From Senegalia massiliensis (GTDB taxonomy: Bacteria > Bacillota > Clostridia > Tissierellales > SIT17): 64,000 bases of DNA. The notes beneath the pieces were generated by a model. That model saw only the letters and a program-made list of their open reading frames with translations, was not told the origin of the DNA and searched no databases. This document shows positions 18,305 through 26,262 of the stretch, piece by piece. The stretch is from positions 57,933 to 121,932 of the forward strand of contig NZ_QXXA01000013.1 in NCBI RefSeq assembly GCF_009911265.1, read 5' to 3'. The translations under genes were made by a program, and so were the position numbers. How positions within the stretch are numbered: the first letter of the stretch is position 1; every line of letters starts with the position of its first letter.

Positions 18305-18979
18305 TCAAGTGTCTTTAATTATTTTTTTTACTTTTATTTCATCTCCTTCCTTATCTAAATTTATGTAAACAAACTTACCACCTACATCATAAAAAGCACC
18401 TAAATCAATATTGTATATAGCAGTTCCATCATTTAGCGTTGCTCTATTATTAACCACATCTTCAACATAAACATAGATTGTTTTATTTTTTATATATTGT
18501 TCTTCATATAACATATAGAGAAAAATCATATTTTTTCGCAATTTCCTAATAAGCTTTTCTCTTTCAAATGAATGTTTATTACCAGATAATTTTGTTCTCT
18601 TATATTCTATTTCCATAGGTCTTTTATTCTGTACCTCATCATAAAATCCATATTTGATACTTTCTTCCTTAGAATATGAGTGAACTTTTGTTCCAAGTCT
18701 TTCATCGTTTATTTTTTTTATGTTTTCTTTAATCTTTTTTTCATCTTTTATTATTCCTTTATCTTTAAAAGAAATCTTACTTTTTTTACTGAGGTCTGGT
18801 AAATTTATGCTAAAAAATAAGTTAGCTATATGTCTTACATGAGAATAAATATAATAAAATACTTTCTTTAAAATAATAAACAATAGACAAATTAATAGTA
18901 ACCCTAAGATTACATTAAGCATATTATTTACATTTAAGAAAGAGGATACAGTGGTAGTTAATTGTTTATACACATTCAT
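18305..18979 (-). CDS. Membrane-anchored protein, first gene of the T4SS operon
   Basis: 224 residues from ATG 18979; a GTG at 18982 and another at 18973 are alternative starts around the same GGAG. One membrane segment (about 23-48) is followed by a highly charged region and a C-terminal part predicted to be beta-rich (KNKTIYVYVEDVVNNRATL). Family not recognised. It is transcribed from a good promoter about 100 bp upstream that carries the shared operator, so it begins the long T4SS transcript. Confidence 0.6.
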   Translation of the reverse strand: MNVYKQLTTTVSSFLNVNNMLNVILGLLLICLLFIILKKVFYYIYSHVRHIANLFFSINLPDLSKKSKISFKDKGIIKDEKKIKENIKKINDERLGTKVHSYSKEESIKYGFYDEVQNKRPMEIEYKRTKLSGNKHSFEREKLIRKLRKNMIFLYMLYEEQYIKNKTIYVYVEDVVNNRATLNDGTAIYNIDLGAFYDVGGKFVYINLDKEGDEIKVKKIIKDT

Positions 18980-19076
18980 CACTCCTTTTTTATTAAACTA
19001 CAAATACATTTGAAAAACTTAACACTAAATCATATACAAATTTTATATGTTATGGACAAAATTATAACATATAAAA

Positions 19077-19119
19077 ATTATACCACAATTTTTAAAGTTG
19101 TACAATATATCTATTGTGT
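19077..19119 (-). promoter_or_regulatory. Promoter of the T4SS operon with shared operator
   Basis: On the minus strand: -35 TTGTAC (19100-19105), 17-bp spacer, -10 TATAAT (19077-19082). The operator ACACAATAGATATATTGT (minus strand of 19102-19119) overlaps the -35. It is the cleanest copy of the palindrome seen at the tad, par, VirD4 and Rad52 promoters. Confidence 0.68.
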
Positions 19120-19144
19120 TTATTTGAAATCAAATATTATTTTT

Positions 19145-19198
19145 ATAATCAAAAAAGGTGCTATGTATAAATTTATACATAGCACCTTTTTTGATTAT
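19145..19198 (-). terminator. 54-bp perfect palindrome, terminator of the par operon
   Basis: A perfect inverted repeat from ATAATC to GATTAT, with core GGTGCTATGTATAAA and its complement and a run of six T on either strand. It overlaps the stop codon of the ParR-like gene and separates the par operon from the T4SS promoter. Confidence 0.85.
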
Positions 19199-19869
19199 AT
19201 ATCATCTTCTATATCATCTTCATCAGATAATCCATATCCTGTATCTAGAAATTCGTTACCTCCTAAAATTCCATCAATTACTGATAACCCAGAGTTTTTA
19301 ACTTGTTCTTTTTGTTCACTTTTAACCTTTGTACTTTCATCACTAAATAGATTACTTAATTCTTCTAATTCTTTATCTTTAGCAACATCATTGTTATTAT
19401 TTTTTATAGAATCCTCAACCTTTTTATTAACTTCAACCGGTTTACTTATGATATTATCAATATCAGTATCTTTCTTGTTTGACTCTTTAACACCTTGTAT
19501 TTTTTCATTATTATTATTTACTTCAGATAAATTACTTGAAGACAAATTATTTATATCTTTGCTTGTTGAAATTTCACTTTGAGAAACTTTCTCTAAAAAC
19601 TCTACTTTTTCTTTTAATAGCTTGATTTTTTCTTTTAATATCTCATTTTCTTGGTTAGCATACTTATTTTCAAATTTTAGATCTTCAATTTTATCTTTAT
19701 ATACTAATTTTCCATTGGCAAAATCATTTACCAATGTAGCTAAGCTACTAGATATACTCTTTTCACTTTGTAAATATTGTTTAGTTGGTTTATCAAAAGT
19801 TTCTTTTGTAAAAATAACTTGTATAATTTTTCTTCCATTCTTTAATTCTAGCTTTCTTTTTAAGCCCAT
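19195..19869 (-). CDS. parR: ParR-like DNA-binding adaptor with coiled coil
   Basis: 224 residues. The first 55 (KIIQVIFTKETFDKPTKQYL, then SSSLATLVNDFANGKL) have the beta-strand plus two-helix pattern of a ribbon-helix-helix DNA-binding domain. A coiled coil follows (about 60-98), then an acidic, low-complexity C-terminus. ParR proteins bind the centromere through such a domain and contact the actin-like ParM filament with the C-terminus. It is the last of three genes behind parM. ParR sequences are very divergent; the call rests on order and fold pattern. Confidence 0.62.
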   Translation of the reverse strand: MGLKRKLELKNGRKIIQVIFTKETFDKPTKQYLQSEKSISSSLATLVNDFANGKLVYKDKIEDLKFENKYANQENEILKEKIKLLKEKVEFLEKVSQSEISTSKDINNLSSSNLSEVNNNNEKIQGVKESNKKDTDIDNIISKPVEVNKKVEDSIKNNNNDVAKDKELEELSNLFSDESTKVKSEQKEQVKNSGLSVIDGILGGNEFLDTGYGLSDEDDIEDDI

Positions 19870-19879
19870 ATTTTAACCT

Positions 19880-20092
19880 CTATTCTTCATCATGATTATT
19901 TTTATTCTCATTTTGTAGAGTATTAATATCTGGAAATCTTTCATATGCAACCTGTGTCAATATCTCTATTACATAAGGACTCATATATTTTGGAGTATTT
20001 AACATTTTTAATAGCTTTGGGTCAGCATTTTCTGGTATTAAAAGAGTAACTTTATCGCCGCTTCTTATTGGCTTTGTTCTTATTCTTGCCAT
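19880..20092 (-). CDS. Small protein of the par operon
   Basis: 70 residues, beginning MARIRTKPIRSGDKVTLLIP, a basic strand-like start, followed by two helices (PKLLKMLNTPKY; SPYVIEILTQVAYERF). It overlaps the parM stop by one base (TAATG) and is 10 bp from the ParR-like gene. It could be a second small DNA-binding component of the partition complex. I recognise no family. Confidence 0.5.
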   Translation of the reverse strand: MARIRTKPIRSGDKVTLLIPENADPKLLKMLNTPKYMSPYVIEILTQVAYERFPDINTLQNENKNNHDEE

Positions 20093-21348
20093 TACTTACT
20101 TAACTCACTTTCTTCTTCATCATTCTCTAAAGTATCAATCAACTCTTTATAATAACCAACAGCATTTGCAAACACAGGATTTGGATCAACAACAGGAAAA
20201 ACTAGAGAATCATCATAGCCATAGTTCTTAAATGATTTCTTTAACTCATTTGTTACTAGTTGCATTTTACTTCCTCCACCTATTAGATAAACTCTTTTTA
20301 ACTTATCTTTTTGGCCACTTCTGCCTAATAAGTCAACAATTTCACCTGCTATAACATTTGAAAGGTCTCTTAGGTGTCTTGCTAAATTTACTAATATGTT
20401 TATATCTGTACCTCTTAAATAACCTCTCTTACCATTTCTCATACCTTGCTTAGTAAGAGATTGTTCAATATCGAATCTTGAAAATTTGTTTGATGCTCCA
20501 TGCTCATTTTCTACATCTGATATAACAGATAACATAGCATGTCCTATTCCTTTTGGTACACCCTTTGATATGTTTTGCAAGGTTCTGTGTTTCACAATAA
20601 GCTCACTATTAATATCATATCTATCATCTTCTTCACCATTAGATATTGCTTTAAATTGTTTTCCTATTATCTCAGTTGTAAAAGCCCCAAGATCAACTGT
20701 CATTACTATATTATCTATTAATTCTTCTGGATTTTTCCTTATAAACTCATTATCCTTTTTGCTTAACAGTAGATTTGCAGTTGTTTCTCCCTCTATATTT
20801 ACTTTCACTCTGTCTACAATTAAATTTATAGACGTAGGAAACGAGTTTTGTTTAAACCAAGGATGTACAAATTCAATTTTATGAATACCTTTTAATTCTT
20901 TCTTCAATCGAGTCCTATTTTCTTTATCTATCCACTCACTATATGGTAATCCAGTACTTAGATTAACTCTTAAGTCTTTTTGATGTCTTATATCAACACC
21001 ATCCTTCTTTTCACTATATAATATAAGATATGTAACACTTGCTAATATAGAGTTATGTAACTGATTATCTTTAGCTTTTTCCACATCAAATTTTGATACT
21101 CTACTCTCAATATGATTTTCAGTTAGATTACCCAAAGCAAAATGTATTGTCTCCTTATATTCTTCATTAGAATGTTTTGTAACTTTAACATCTAATTTAT
21201 CTCTACCAAATCCCTCTAAATCTTTATCCTGTACATATGCATTTTCTGGAGGAAATGCTATTACATTAGGTATTTGCATTTTATATTTTCCATTATACAA
21301 TAATTTTAACTCACTATTGCCTCCATCCATACTTACATTATGATTCAT
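20092..21348 (-). CDS. parM: ParM/StbA-type actin-like partition ATPase
   Basis: 418 residues from the ATG at 21348, 8 bases after AAAGGAG (a GTG at 21357 is possible). Actin-fold landmarks: phosphate-1 loop VSMDGGNSELKLL (6-18), phosphate-2 loop TVDLGAFTTEII (mid-protein) and adenosine loop RVYLIGGGSKM. Actin-like ParM proteins polymerise to push plasmid copies apart at division. The repeat-rich region upstream and the ParR-like gene downstream give the normal type II partition layout. Confidence 0.88.
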   Translation of the reverse strand: MNHNVSMDGGNSELKLLYNGKYKMQIPNVIAFPPENAYVQDKDLEGFGRDKLDVKVTKHSNEEYKETIHFALGNLTENHIESRVSKFDVEKAKDNQLHNSILASVTYLILYSEKKDGVDIRHQKDLRVNLSTGLPYSEWIDKENRTRLKKELKGIHKIEFVHPWFKQNSFPTSINLIVDRVKVNIEGETTANLLLSKKDNEFIRKNPEELIDNIVMTVDLGAFTTEIIGKQFKAISNGEEDDRYDINSELIVKHRTLQNISKGVPKGIGHAMLSVISDVENEHGASNKFSRFDIEQSLTKQGMRNGKRGYLRGTDINILVNLARHLRDLSNVIAGEIVDLLGRSGQKDKLKRVYLIGGGSKMQLVTNELKKSFKNYGYDDSLVFPVVDPNPVFANAVGYYKELIDTLENDEEESELSK

Positions 21349-21364
21349 ATACAACACTCCTTTA

Positions 21365-21565
21365 ATTAATTATATCATATTTAATATATGATATTTTTTT
21401 TATTGTTTTATTCTCTTAAATACTGCTATATAGTTATTTTAACAATATAATATAAAAAATTATAGTTTCAAATATGATATTATATTTTATATCATAACAC
21501 AAAACATATGTTGTGTAAACATATTTATCATATATCTTTTTTACATTTATGATATATGATATAAT
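21365..21565. repeat. Candidate centromere (parC) with TATGATATA dyads
   Basis: The intergenic region upstream of parM holds three dyads built from TATCATAT/ATATGATA: 21371-21394, 21473-21496, and the pair 21526-21536 with 21551-21561. Repeated sites just upstream of parM are where type II partition systems bind ParR and autoregulate. The same stretch includes the parM promoter and the divergent promoter of the next block (extended -10 TGATATAAT at 21557-21565). Confidence 0.55.
21491..21519 (-). promoter_or_regulatory. parM promoter with shared operator in the spacer
   Basis: On the minus strand: -35 TTTACA (21514-21519), 17-bp spacer, -10 TATGAT (21491-21496). The spacer plus flanking bases is the palindrome ACACAAAACATATGTTGTGT (21497-21516), a copy of the operator found at the tad, T4SS, VirD4 and Rad52 promoters. 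Confidence 0.68.
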
Positions 21566-21595
21566 TAATTATAAATATAAAAGGGAGTGTCACTT

Positions 21596-22033
21596 TTGGG
21601 GAAAATAGTTGAGTTTAAGAAAAGGGTAAAATCAAAAGGTACAATATATATTGCTGATAATACAAATTATTTATCAGTAAAAGCTGATTTATATTTATTG
21701 TGTAAACCTTATACAGATAGTTTGCCTAAAAATAGTGCATTAGCTAAAGAGTTATCACCATCCTTAGAACTATATTTGTTAAAACAAGCTAAACTATCAA
21801 AAGCTATATTTAAAACTGATTTTAAAGAATTTAAAGAAAAATATCTCAGAGAACTTCAAAATAGAATTGATTCCATTAATGCAATCAATGATATAAAACA
21901 TATGCTAAATCAAAACAATACAATTTGTTTGTTTGATAACTGTAAATTAGAAGAATATTGTCATTTGAATATTTTAGGTGAATTATTTCAAGATAAGGGT
22001 TATAAAGTACAATATATTAAAAGTAAGGAATGA
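21596..22033 (+). CDS. DUF488-like protein
   Basis: 145 residues from a TTG at 21596, 8 bases after AAGGGAG; an in-frame GTG at 21587 would lie inside the ribosome site. The pattern LSPSLELYL, then FKEKYLRELQNRID, then NTICLFDNCKLEEYCHLNIL follows the DUF488 family, whose end motif normally reads C-x-CHR; here the R is N. Function of the family is not established. It starts a three-gene block divergent from parM; the next gene begins 4 bp after its stop. Confidence 0.65.
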   Translation: MGKIVEFKKRVKSKGTIYIADNTNYLSVKADLYLLCKPYTDSLPKNSALAKELSPSLELYLLKQAKLSKAIFKTDFKEFKEKYLRELQNRIDSINAINDIKHMLNQNNTICLFDNCKLEEYCHLNILGELFQDKGYKVQYIKSKE

Positions 22034-22037
22034 TTAT

Positions 22038-22952
22038 ATGAAAATGTCTGAATTAGTTAATAGCTATAATAGTGTTGATGATGATAACTTTATACTAGAA
22101 AGTTATATTTATGAATATGAGCAAAAACTTTTCTCAGAAAAGAAATTAAGCAATAAAACTATAACTCAAATTATATTAGATTTGCATAGATTTGATAGAT
22201 TTTTAAAAGTAACTTATCCAAAGTTAGAAAATGTAAAAGAACTTAAGTATATGCATATTAATTATTATCTACAATTCTGTATAAATGGATTAATGTTAAA
22301 AAATAAAACCTTTAATAAAAAGTTAAGGGCAATAAGGAAATTACTAAACTACTTAACTTTAAATAAACATATATTAGATTATAATCCTGCATTAAAAGTA
22401 AGTTACCTTAAAAATGAATTAGAAAGGCCACTTAAACATATTCCTAAAAACGTTATTAATATAATATTTGCAGAGCTTAGTAATTCAAAGTACGGTGTTA
22501 GAGATATAACTATCTCAAAATTTCTATTATACACTGGATTACAATTACAAGAAATTATGAATCTACAAATAAATAATTTAGACTTAAAGAATAAGAAAAT
22601 ACATTTATTAAGGGATAATGAAAAGTATACTTTTAAACTAGCAGCACCTTTATATAAAAGTCTTAAAGAATATATGAGCCTAAGAAAAGTACTATCAAGT
22701 AATAAAGAATTTACAAATTATTTATTTATCTCCAATACAGGAAAACCATATGACTCAAGATTATATCAATATCAATTCAAAAACGCTATTATAAGAAGTA
22801 ATATACAAAGTAATTATACTCCAAAACATTTAAAATTCAGTTTTGCTTATTATATGGCTAAGAAAACGGACCAAGATACATTAAAAAAAATATTAAACCA
22901 AGATAAAGTAGAACATTATTACGACCTTGACGAGAATCCTTTTCTTTCTTAA
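22038..22952 (+). CDS. Tyrosine-recombinase-fold protein lacking catalytic residues
   Basis: 304 residues from the ATG at 22038, just after the DUF488 stop. An N-terminal SAM-like helical domain (about 18-115; IILDLHRFDRFLKVTYPKL) is followed by the catalytic-domain fold (about 135-304). Box I reads TGLQLQE where active enzymes have TGLR, so R is Q169. Box II reads TPKHLKFSF where HxxR is expected, so H is K263 and R is K266. The later G-H is lost (LNQDK), while a tyrosine (Y294/295) remains. It should not cut DNA but may still bind it. Confidence 0.78.
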   Translation: MKMSELVNSYNSVDDDNFILESYIYEYEQKLFSEKKLSNKTITQIILDLHRFDRFLKVTYPKLENVKELKYMHINYYLQFCINGLMLKNKTFNKKLRAIRKLLNYLTLNKHILDYNPALKVSYLKNELERPLKHIPKNVINIIFAELSNSKYGVRDITISKFLLYTGLQLQEIMNLQINNLDLKNKKIHLLRDNEKYTFKLAAPLYKSLKEYMSLRKVLSSNKEFTNYLFISNTGKPYDSRLYQYQFKNAIIRSNIQSNYTPKHLKFSFAYYMAKKTDQDTLKKILNQDKVEHYYDLDENPFLS

Positions 22953-23015
22953 TTTATTTCATGAATAAAATTACACAAAACAAATTAATACAAAAAAACA
23001 GAATGGAGTGTGAAG

Positions 23016-24614
23016 ATGAATAAAGAAACTACTGTAGAAGAGTTTTCTAAATTAATAAGTAACATACCATTTAAAAATATAGATTTAAAAGAGATTTATA
23101 TAAATACTAATGAGGATTTTATTTTATATAGGCATCAAATCTTAAATGGTTATTATATAGCTATATATAATGATGGTAATAACCATTTGAGAGTTATTAC
23201 GGAAAACAAAAATGCCTTTATTATTAATTTAGAAAATGTAGATAAAGACAATTACTCTATATTATATAAAGTTCATAAACCACGAAAAATAGTTTTAGAT
23301 GCAAAACCTATATATAAAAATGATTTTAATTTGGTAAATGGAATATATGATATATTACTTATAAGTAATATTTTTTATAAATTACATATAAATGATATAA
23401 ATGACTTTATTAAAACTTTCATGAATAATGTGGATTCAAATAATATAAATACTTTAATTTATAATCTGCATATAATTAAGGATAAATTTAATACTATTTT
23501 AGATAAAAATAAAATGTTTACAATGGTAAATAAAGAATTTGAACTACTAGAAGTGATCTCAAGATGTGAATTAAATGGATTACCTTGTAACTGCATTGAG
23601 TTTGAGAAATTTATAAATGTTATGAATGAAAAGTTTAAAGAAAATGAAAGTACTTTTAGTGAGGTATATAAAGCTAGATACACTAATTTAAAGTCCCTCC
23701 TAAATGGTTTGAAACAAGAAGGACATAAACCTGTTTTTAACGAAGAATATTTATATAAAACAGGCAATACTACTCTTTATAGTTTATCGGTCGTTAGAAG
23801 GATATATAAAGAGAATAAGAATAGGAAGATAAATTCTAAATCTGATAGAATATTACCAACTTATAATCCTTATAATAAAATAGGTGCTATAGAAAGCAAC
23901 TTTAATATTGATCCTCTATATCTCCCCTACCTTACAACTGATAAAGAGAAATATTATATAACAAGTAAATATGAAAATCTTGAATTAAGAATTTTTGCCA
24001 ATTTAAGTAATATTGACTATTTAATTGAGTGGTCCAATAATAATAATTTAATACCTTCTATGGCAGAAAAATTATTTAAAGAACAATATAATGAAGATAA
24101 ACAACTTTATGAATTATATACATATGCCTTATTAAAAGCACTTATAAAGGGATATAATTCACTAAATAGTATAAGAAAATACTTTATATCAGAAGTTCAG
24201 TTTTTATTAAATGAAGAAGAAATAAAAGAATATCTTAAAAAGTTTAAAGAAGAATTTAAAGAAGTTATAATTTTCATCTATAATTTTAATAAAACTATTA
24301 GCCATGAAAATCGAGTATCTACATCCAGTGCTATGCCCATATACAAATACATGAAATTAACAAGTAGTGATATTATGAAAGATTTTATTATAAAAGTATA
24401 TAAAAATATCAAACAATATAATAAAAGAAATAAATATAAACTTTCTATAGTATATTTGTCTCAAGATAAGATAATTATAGAAAGTGATAAGGAATCTTAT
24501 AATTTAGCACTAGATATTTTAAATAGAAATTTATCTAAAGCCTATAACAAATATGTTAAAAATGTTTCTATGTTATCTAGTGTAAATACAGGTTTTAAAA
24601 GGCTAAGAGCTTAA
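23016..24614 (+). CDS. Degenerate family A DNA polymerase homologue
   Basis: 532 residues from ATG 23016 (GGAG 7 bases upstream). The order of elements follows bacterial Pol I. There is an exonuclease-like remnant (KIVLDAKPIYKND then GIYDILLISNIFYKL), and a thumb start (EFELLEVISRCELNGLPCNC). Motif A is YENLELRIFANLSN, where DYSQIELR is usual. A motif B-like helix is YALLKALIKGYNS, with a following RVSTSSAMPIYK...SSDIMKDF. Motif C is LSQDKIIIES, where VHDE is usual. The motif A aspartate is replaced and the motif C glutamate is lysine, so polymerisation is unlikely. It ends in a terminator shared with the convergent gene. Confidence 0.72.
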   Translation: MNKETTVEEFSKLISNIPFKNIDLKEIYINTNEDFILYRHQILNGYYIAIYNDGNNHLRVITENKNAFIINLENVDKDNYSILYKVHKPRKIVLDAKPIYKNDFNLVNGIYDILLISNIFYKLHINDINDFIKTFMNNVDSNNINTLIYNLHIIKDKFNTILDKNKMFTMVNKEFELLEVISRCELNGLPCNCIEFEKFINVMNEKFKENESTFSEVYKARYTNLKSLLNGLKQEGHKPVFNEEYLYKTGNTTLYSLSVVRRIYKENKNRKINSKSDRILPTYNPYNKIGAIESNFNIDPLYLPYLTTDKEKYYITSKYENLELRIFANLSNIDYLIEWSNNNNLIPSMAEKLFKEQYNEDKQLYELYTYALLKALIKGYNSLNSIRKYFISEVQFLLNEEEIKEYLKKFKEEFKEVIIFIYNFNKTISHENRVSTSSAMPIYKYMKLTSSDIMKDFIIKVYKNIKQYNKRNKYKLSIVYLSQDKIIIESDKESYNLALDILNRNLSKAYNKYVKNVSMLSSVNTGFKRLRA

Positions 24615-24632
24615 TTTGCTCTTAGCCTTTTT
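24597..24632. terminator. Bidirectional terminator between convergent genes
   Basis: Stem AAAAGGCTAAGAGC/GCTCTTAGCCTTTT with a short loop. Both stop codons (plus 24612-24614 and minus 24622-24624) fall inside the hairpin. Confidence 0.88.
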
Positions 24633-26229
24633 TATTATATTCTTTATCATAAATCTTTTTAAGTCTTCGGAAATGTTCTGAAGTTATAGCTTCATCATAT
24701 TTTAATAATGCTTTCATTTTTCCATTCTTTATATCATTTCTATCATATTCCAATGAGTTTTTTATTTTAATCTTTTCTACACTATCTTTCTTTTTCTTTT
24801 TAAGGACTCCCATTTTACCTTTTTCTACATCTCTTTTTATATTTATAATGTTATTTACCTTACTACTTAAATCTTTAATTTGTTGTTCTCTTTTTTCTAT
24901 ATCTTGATGTTCTTTTGTGTTCTCTAACTTGTCTATAGCCTTAGTATTTGTTTCTATTTGTTTCTTTTTTAATTTTATTAATTCTTCTTTATCTTTTTGT
25001 TTAGAGGTTCTTATATTATCTATCTCTCTTTTTAATTTTCTGTTGTGACTTTCTAAGTCTTTTTTTTCTAACCATATCTCATTTGTAGATTTTATAGTTC
25101 TTAATTCTTGCATCTTTTGTTGTCTATAATTTTCCGTTTCATCATACATTGTATTTAATTGTTCTAAAGGTTTTATAGTAATGTATCTATGATTCTTTTC
25201 ATCATAAGTTAAATTTCTTATAACATCATAAAATTCTTTACTTACATATTCTAATTGATATAGGTCATCTGTTGAAACTTCTAATGCATCAGCTATAGCT
25301 TTTACTGTTGTTATAGTAGGAGTATTATCATTTCTTTCAATTGAGCCATATCTCTGCTCAGAATATCCAAGAAATTCCCCTATTCTTTTTTGTGTTGTCT
25401 TTTCTTCTCTCAAACTTTTTACATTATTTATTATTATAGGCTTTAAATTTTTTTCCTTTAGTTTAAGGATTTTATTTTCTAATCTTTTTTTATAAGATTC
25501 TTGTTCTTTAACTTTTCTTAACTTCTCTCTAGTTCTTATAATTCTATCCATTAAATTATCTTTCATTTCTTTAGTTATCCACTTGCTATTACAATTTTTA
25601 CATCTATATCCCTCAACATCGTATTCTTGTTTTTCTCCAAATACTTTTACTTTGTAATCTATAAGGTCTTTCATTATATCTGTACTATTACAATTATCGC
25701 AAACAGTAACCTCATTATAAACTATCTTAGCTTTTTTTCTTTTAGTAGTTTTAATAACTTCCTTTTCATCATAAACTATATTATTTACAATAGCTCTAAT
25801 ACTATTTAAGATATCCTCATAGTGTATAAAAATATCCTTACTATCTCCTAAATATCCTTCAACCATTAAAGTTTCTTCTTTATTAAATACTTTTATTTCA
25901 AATTCAAATTCTGTTTCATCTATAATATCTTCATCTTTATCTATTGCATTAATATTATTTTCTTTTATAACTTCATCAGTTTTATTTTTTATATAGTCTT
26001 CTAATGTTGGTATATTTAAATCACTATCAGCATTATTATCACTAACTTCATTTAATGGTAGCAGTTTTATTTTTGCTTTTATAGATCTATAACCTTCTGC
26101 TACAAAAGTTTTAACCTCGCCATTAATATTAGTCTTATATTTTATCATTTCCTCTAATAAATTACCTTTTTGAGTATACTCTTTTAGTTTTTCAGTATTT
26201 TGAACTACAAATATATTGTTGTTTTCCAT
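24622..26229 (-). CDS. YgiT/MqsA-like zinc finger plus HTH regulator with long coiled coil
   Basis: 535 residues. The N-terminal 150 residues are acidic with GEVKTFVAEGYRSIKAK and a second similar beta segment. A zinc-ribbon follows (VCDNCNSTD near 175, YRCKNCNSKW near 205) with the KVFGEKQEYDVEGYRC spacing of YgiT/MqsA domains. An XRE-type helix-turn-helix is next (about 275-335; TTQKRIGEFLGYSEQRYGSIE, then TVKAIADALEVSTDDLY). The rest is a long coiled coil with a basic end. MqsA couples the same finger and HTH order. It sits downstream of VirD4 in the same direction and is a candidate regulator of the transfer operons. Confidence 0.62.
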   Translation of the reverse strand: MENNNIFVVQNTEKLKEYTQKGNLLEEMIKYKTNINGEVKTFVAEGYRSIKAKIKLLPLNEVSDNNADSDLNIPTLEDYIKNKTDEVIKENNINAIDKDEDIIDETEFEFEIKVFNKEETLMVEGYLGDSKDIFIHYEDILNSIRAIVNNIVYDEKEVIKTTKRKKAKIVYNEVTVCDNCNSTDIMKDLIDYKVKVFGEKQEYDVEGYRCKNCNSKWITKEMKDNLMDRIIRTREKLRKVKEQESYKKRLENKILKLKEKNLKPIIINNVKSLREEKTTQKRIGEFLGYSEQRYGSIERNDNTPTITTVKAIADALEVSTDDLYQLEYVSKEFYDVIRNLTYDEKNHRYITIKPLEQLNTMYDETENYRQQKMQELRTIKSTNEIWLEKKDLESHNRKLKREIDNIRTSKQKDKEELIKLKKKQIETNTKAIDKLENTKEHQDIEKREQQIKDLSSKVNNIINIKRDVEKGKMGVLKKKKKDSVEKIKIKNSLEYDRNDIKNGKMKALLKYDEAITSEHFRRLKKIYDKEYNKKG

Positions 26230-26262
26230 ATAATCAACCCTTTATATACATTTTATATTTAT

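Noticed and set aside
18962..19582. Plus-strand frame of 206 codons across the par terminator
   Set aside because: It spans a perfect terminator palindrome and runs antisense to the ParR-like gene; low-complexity Ser/Leu content is an antisense shadow.
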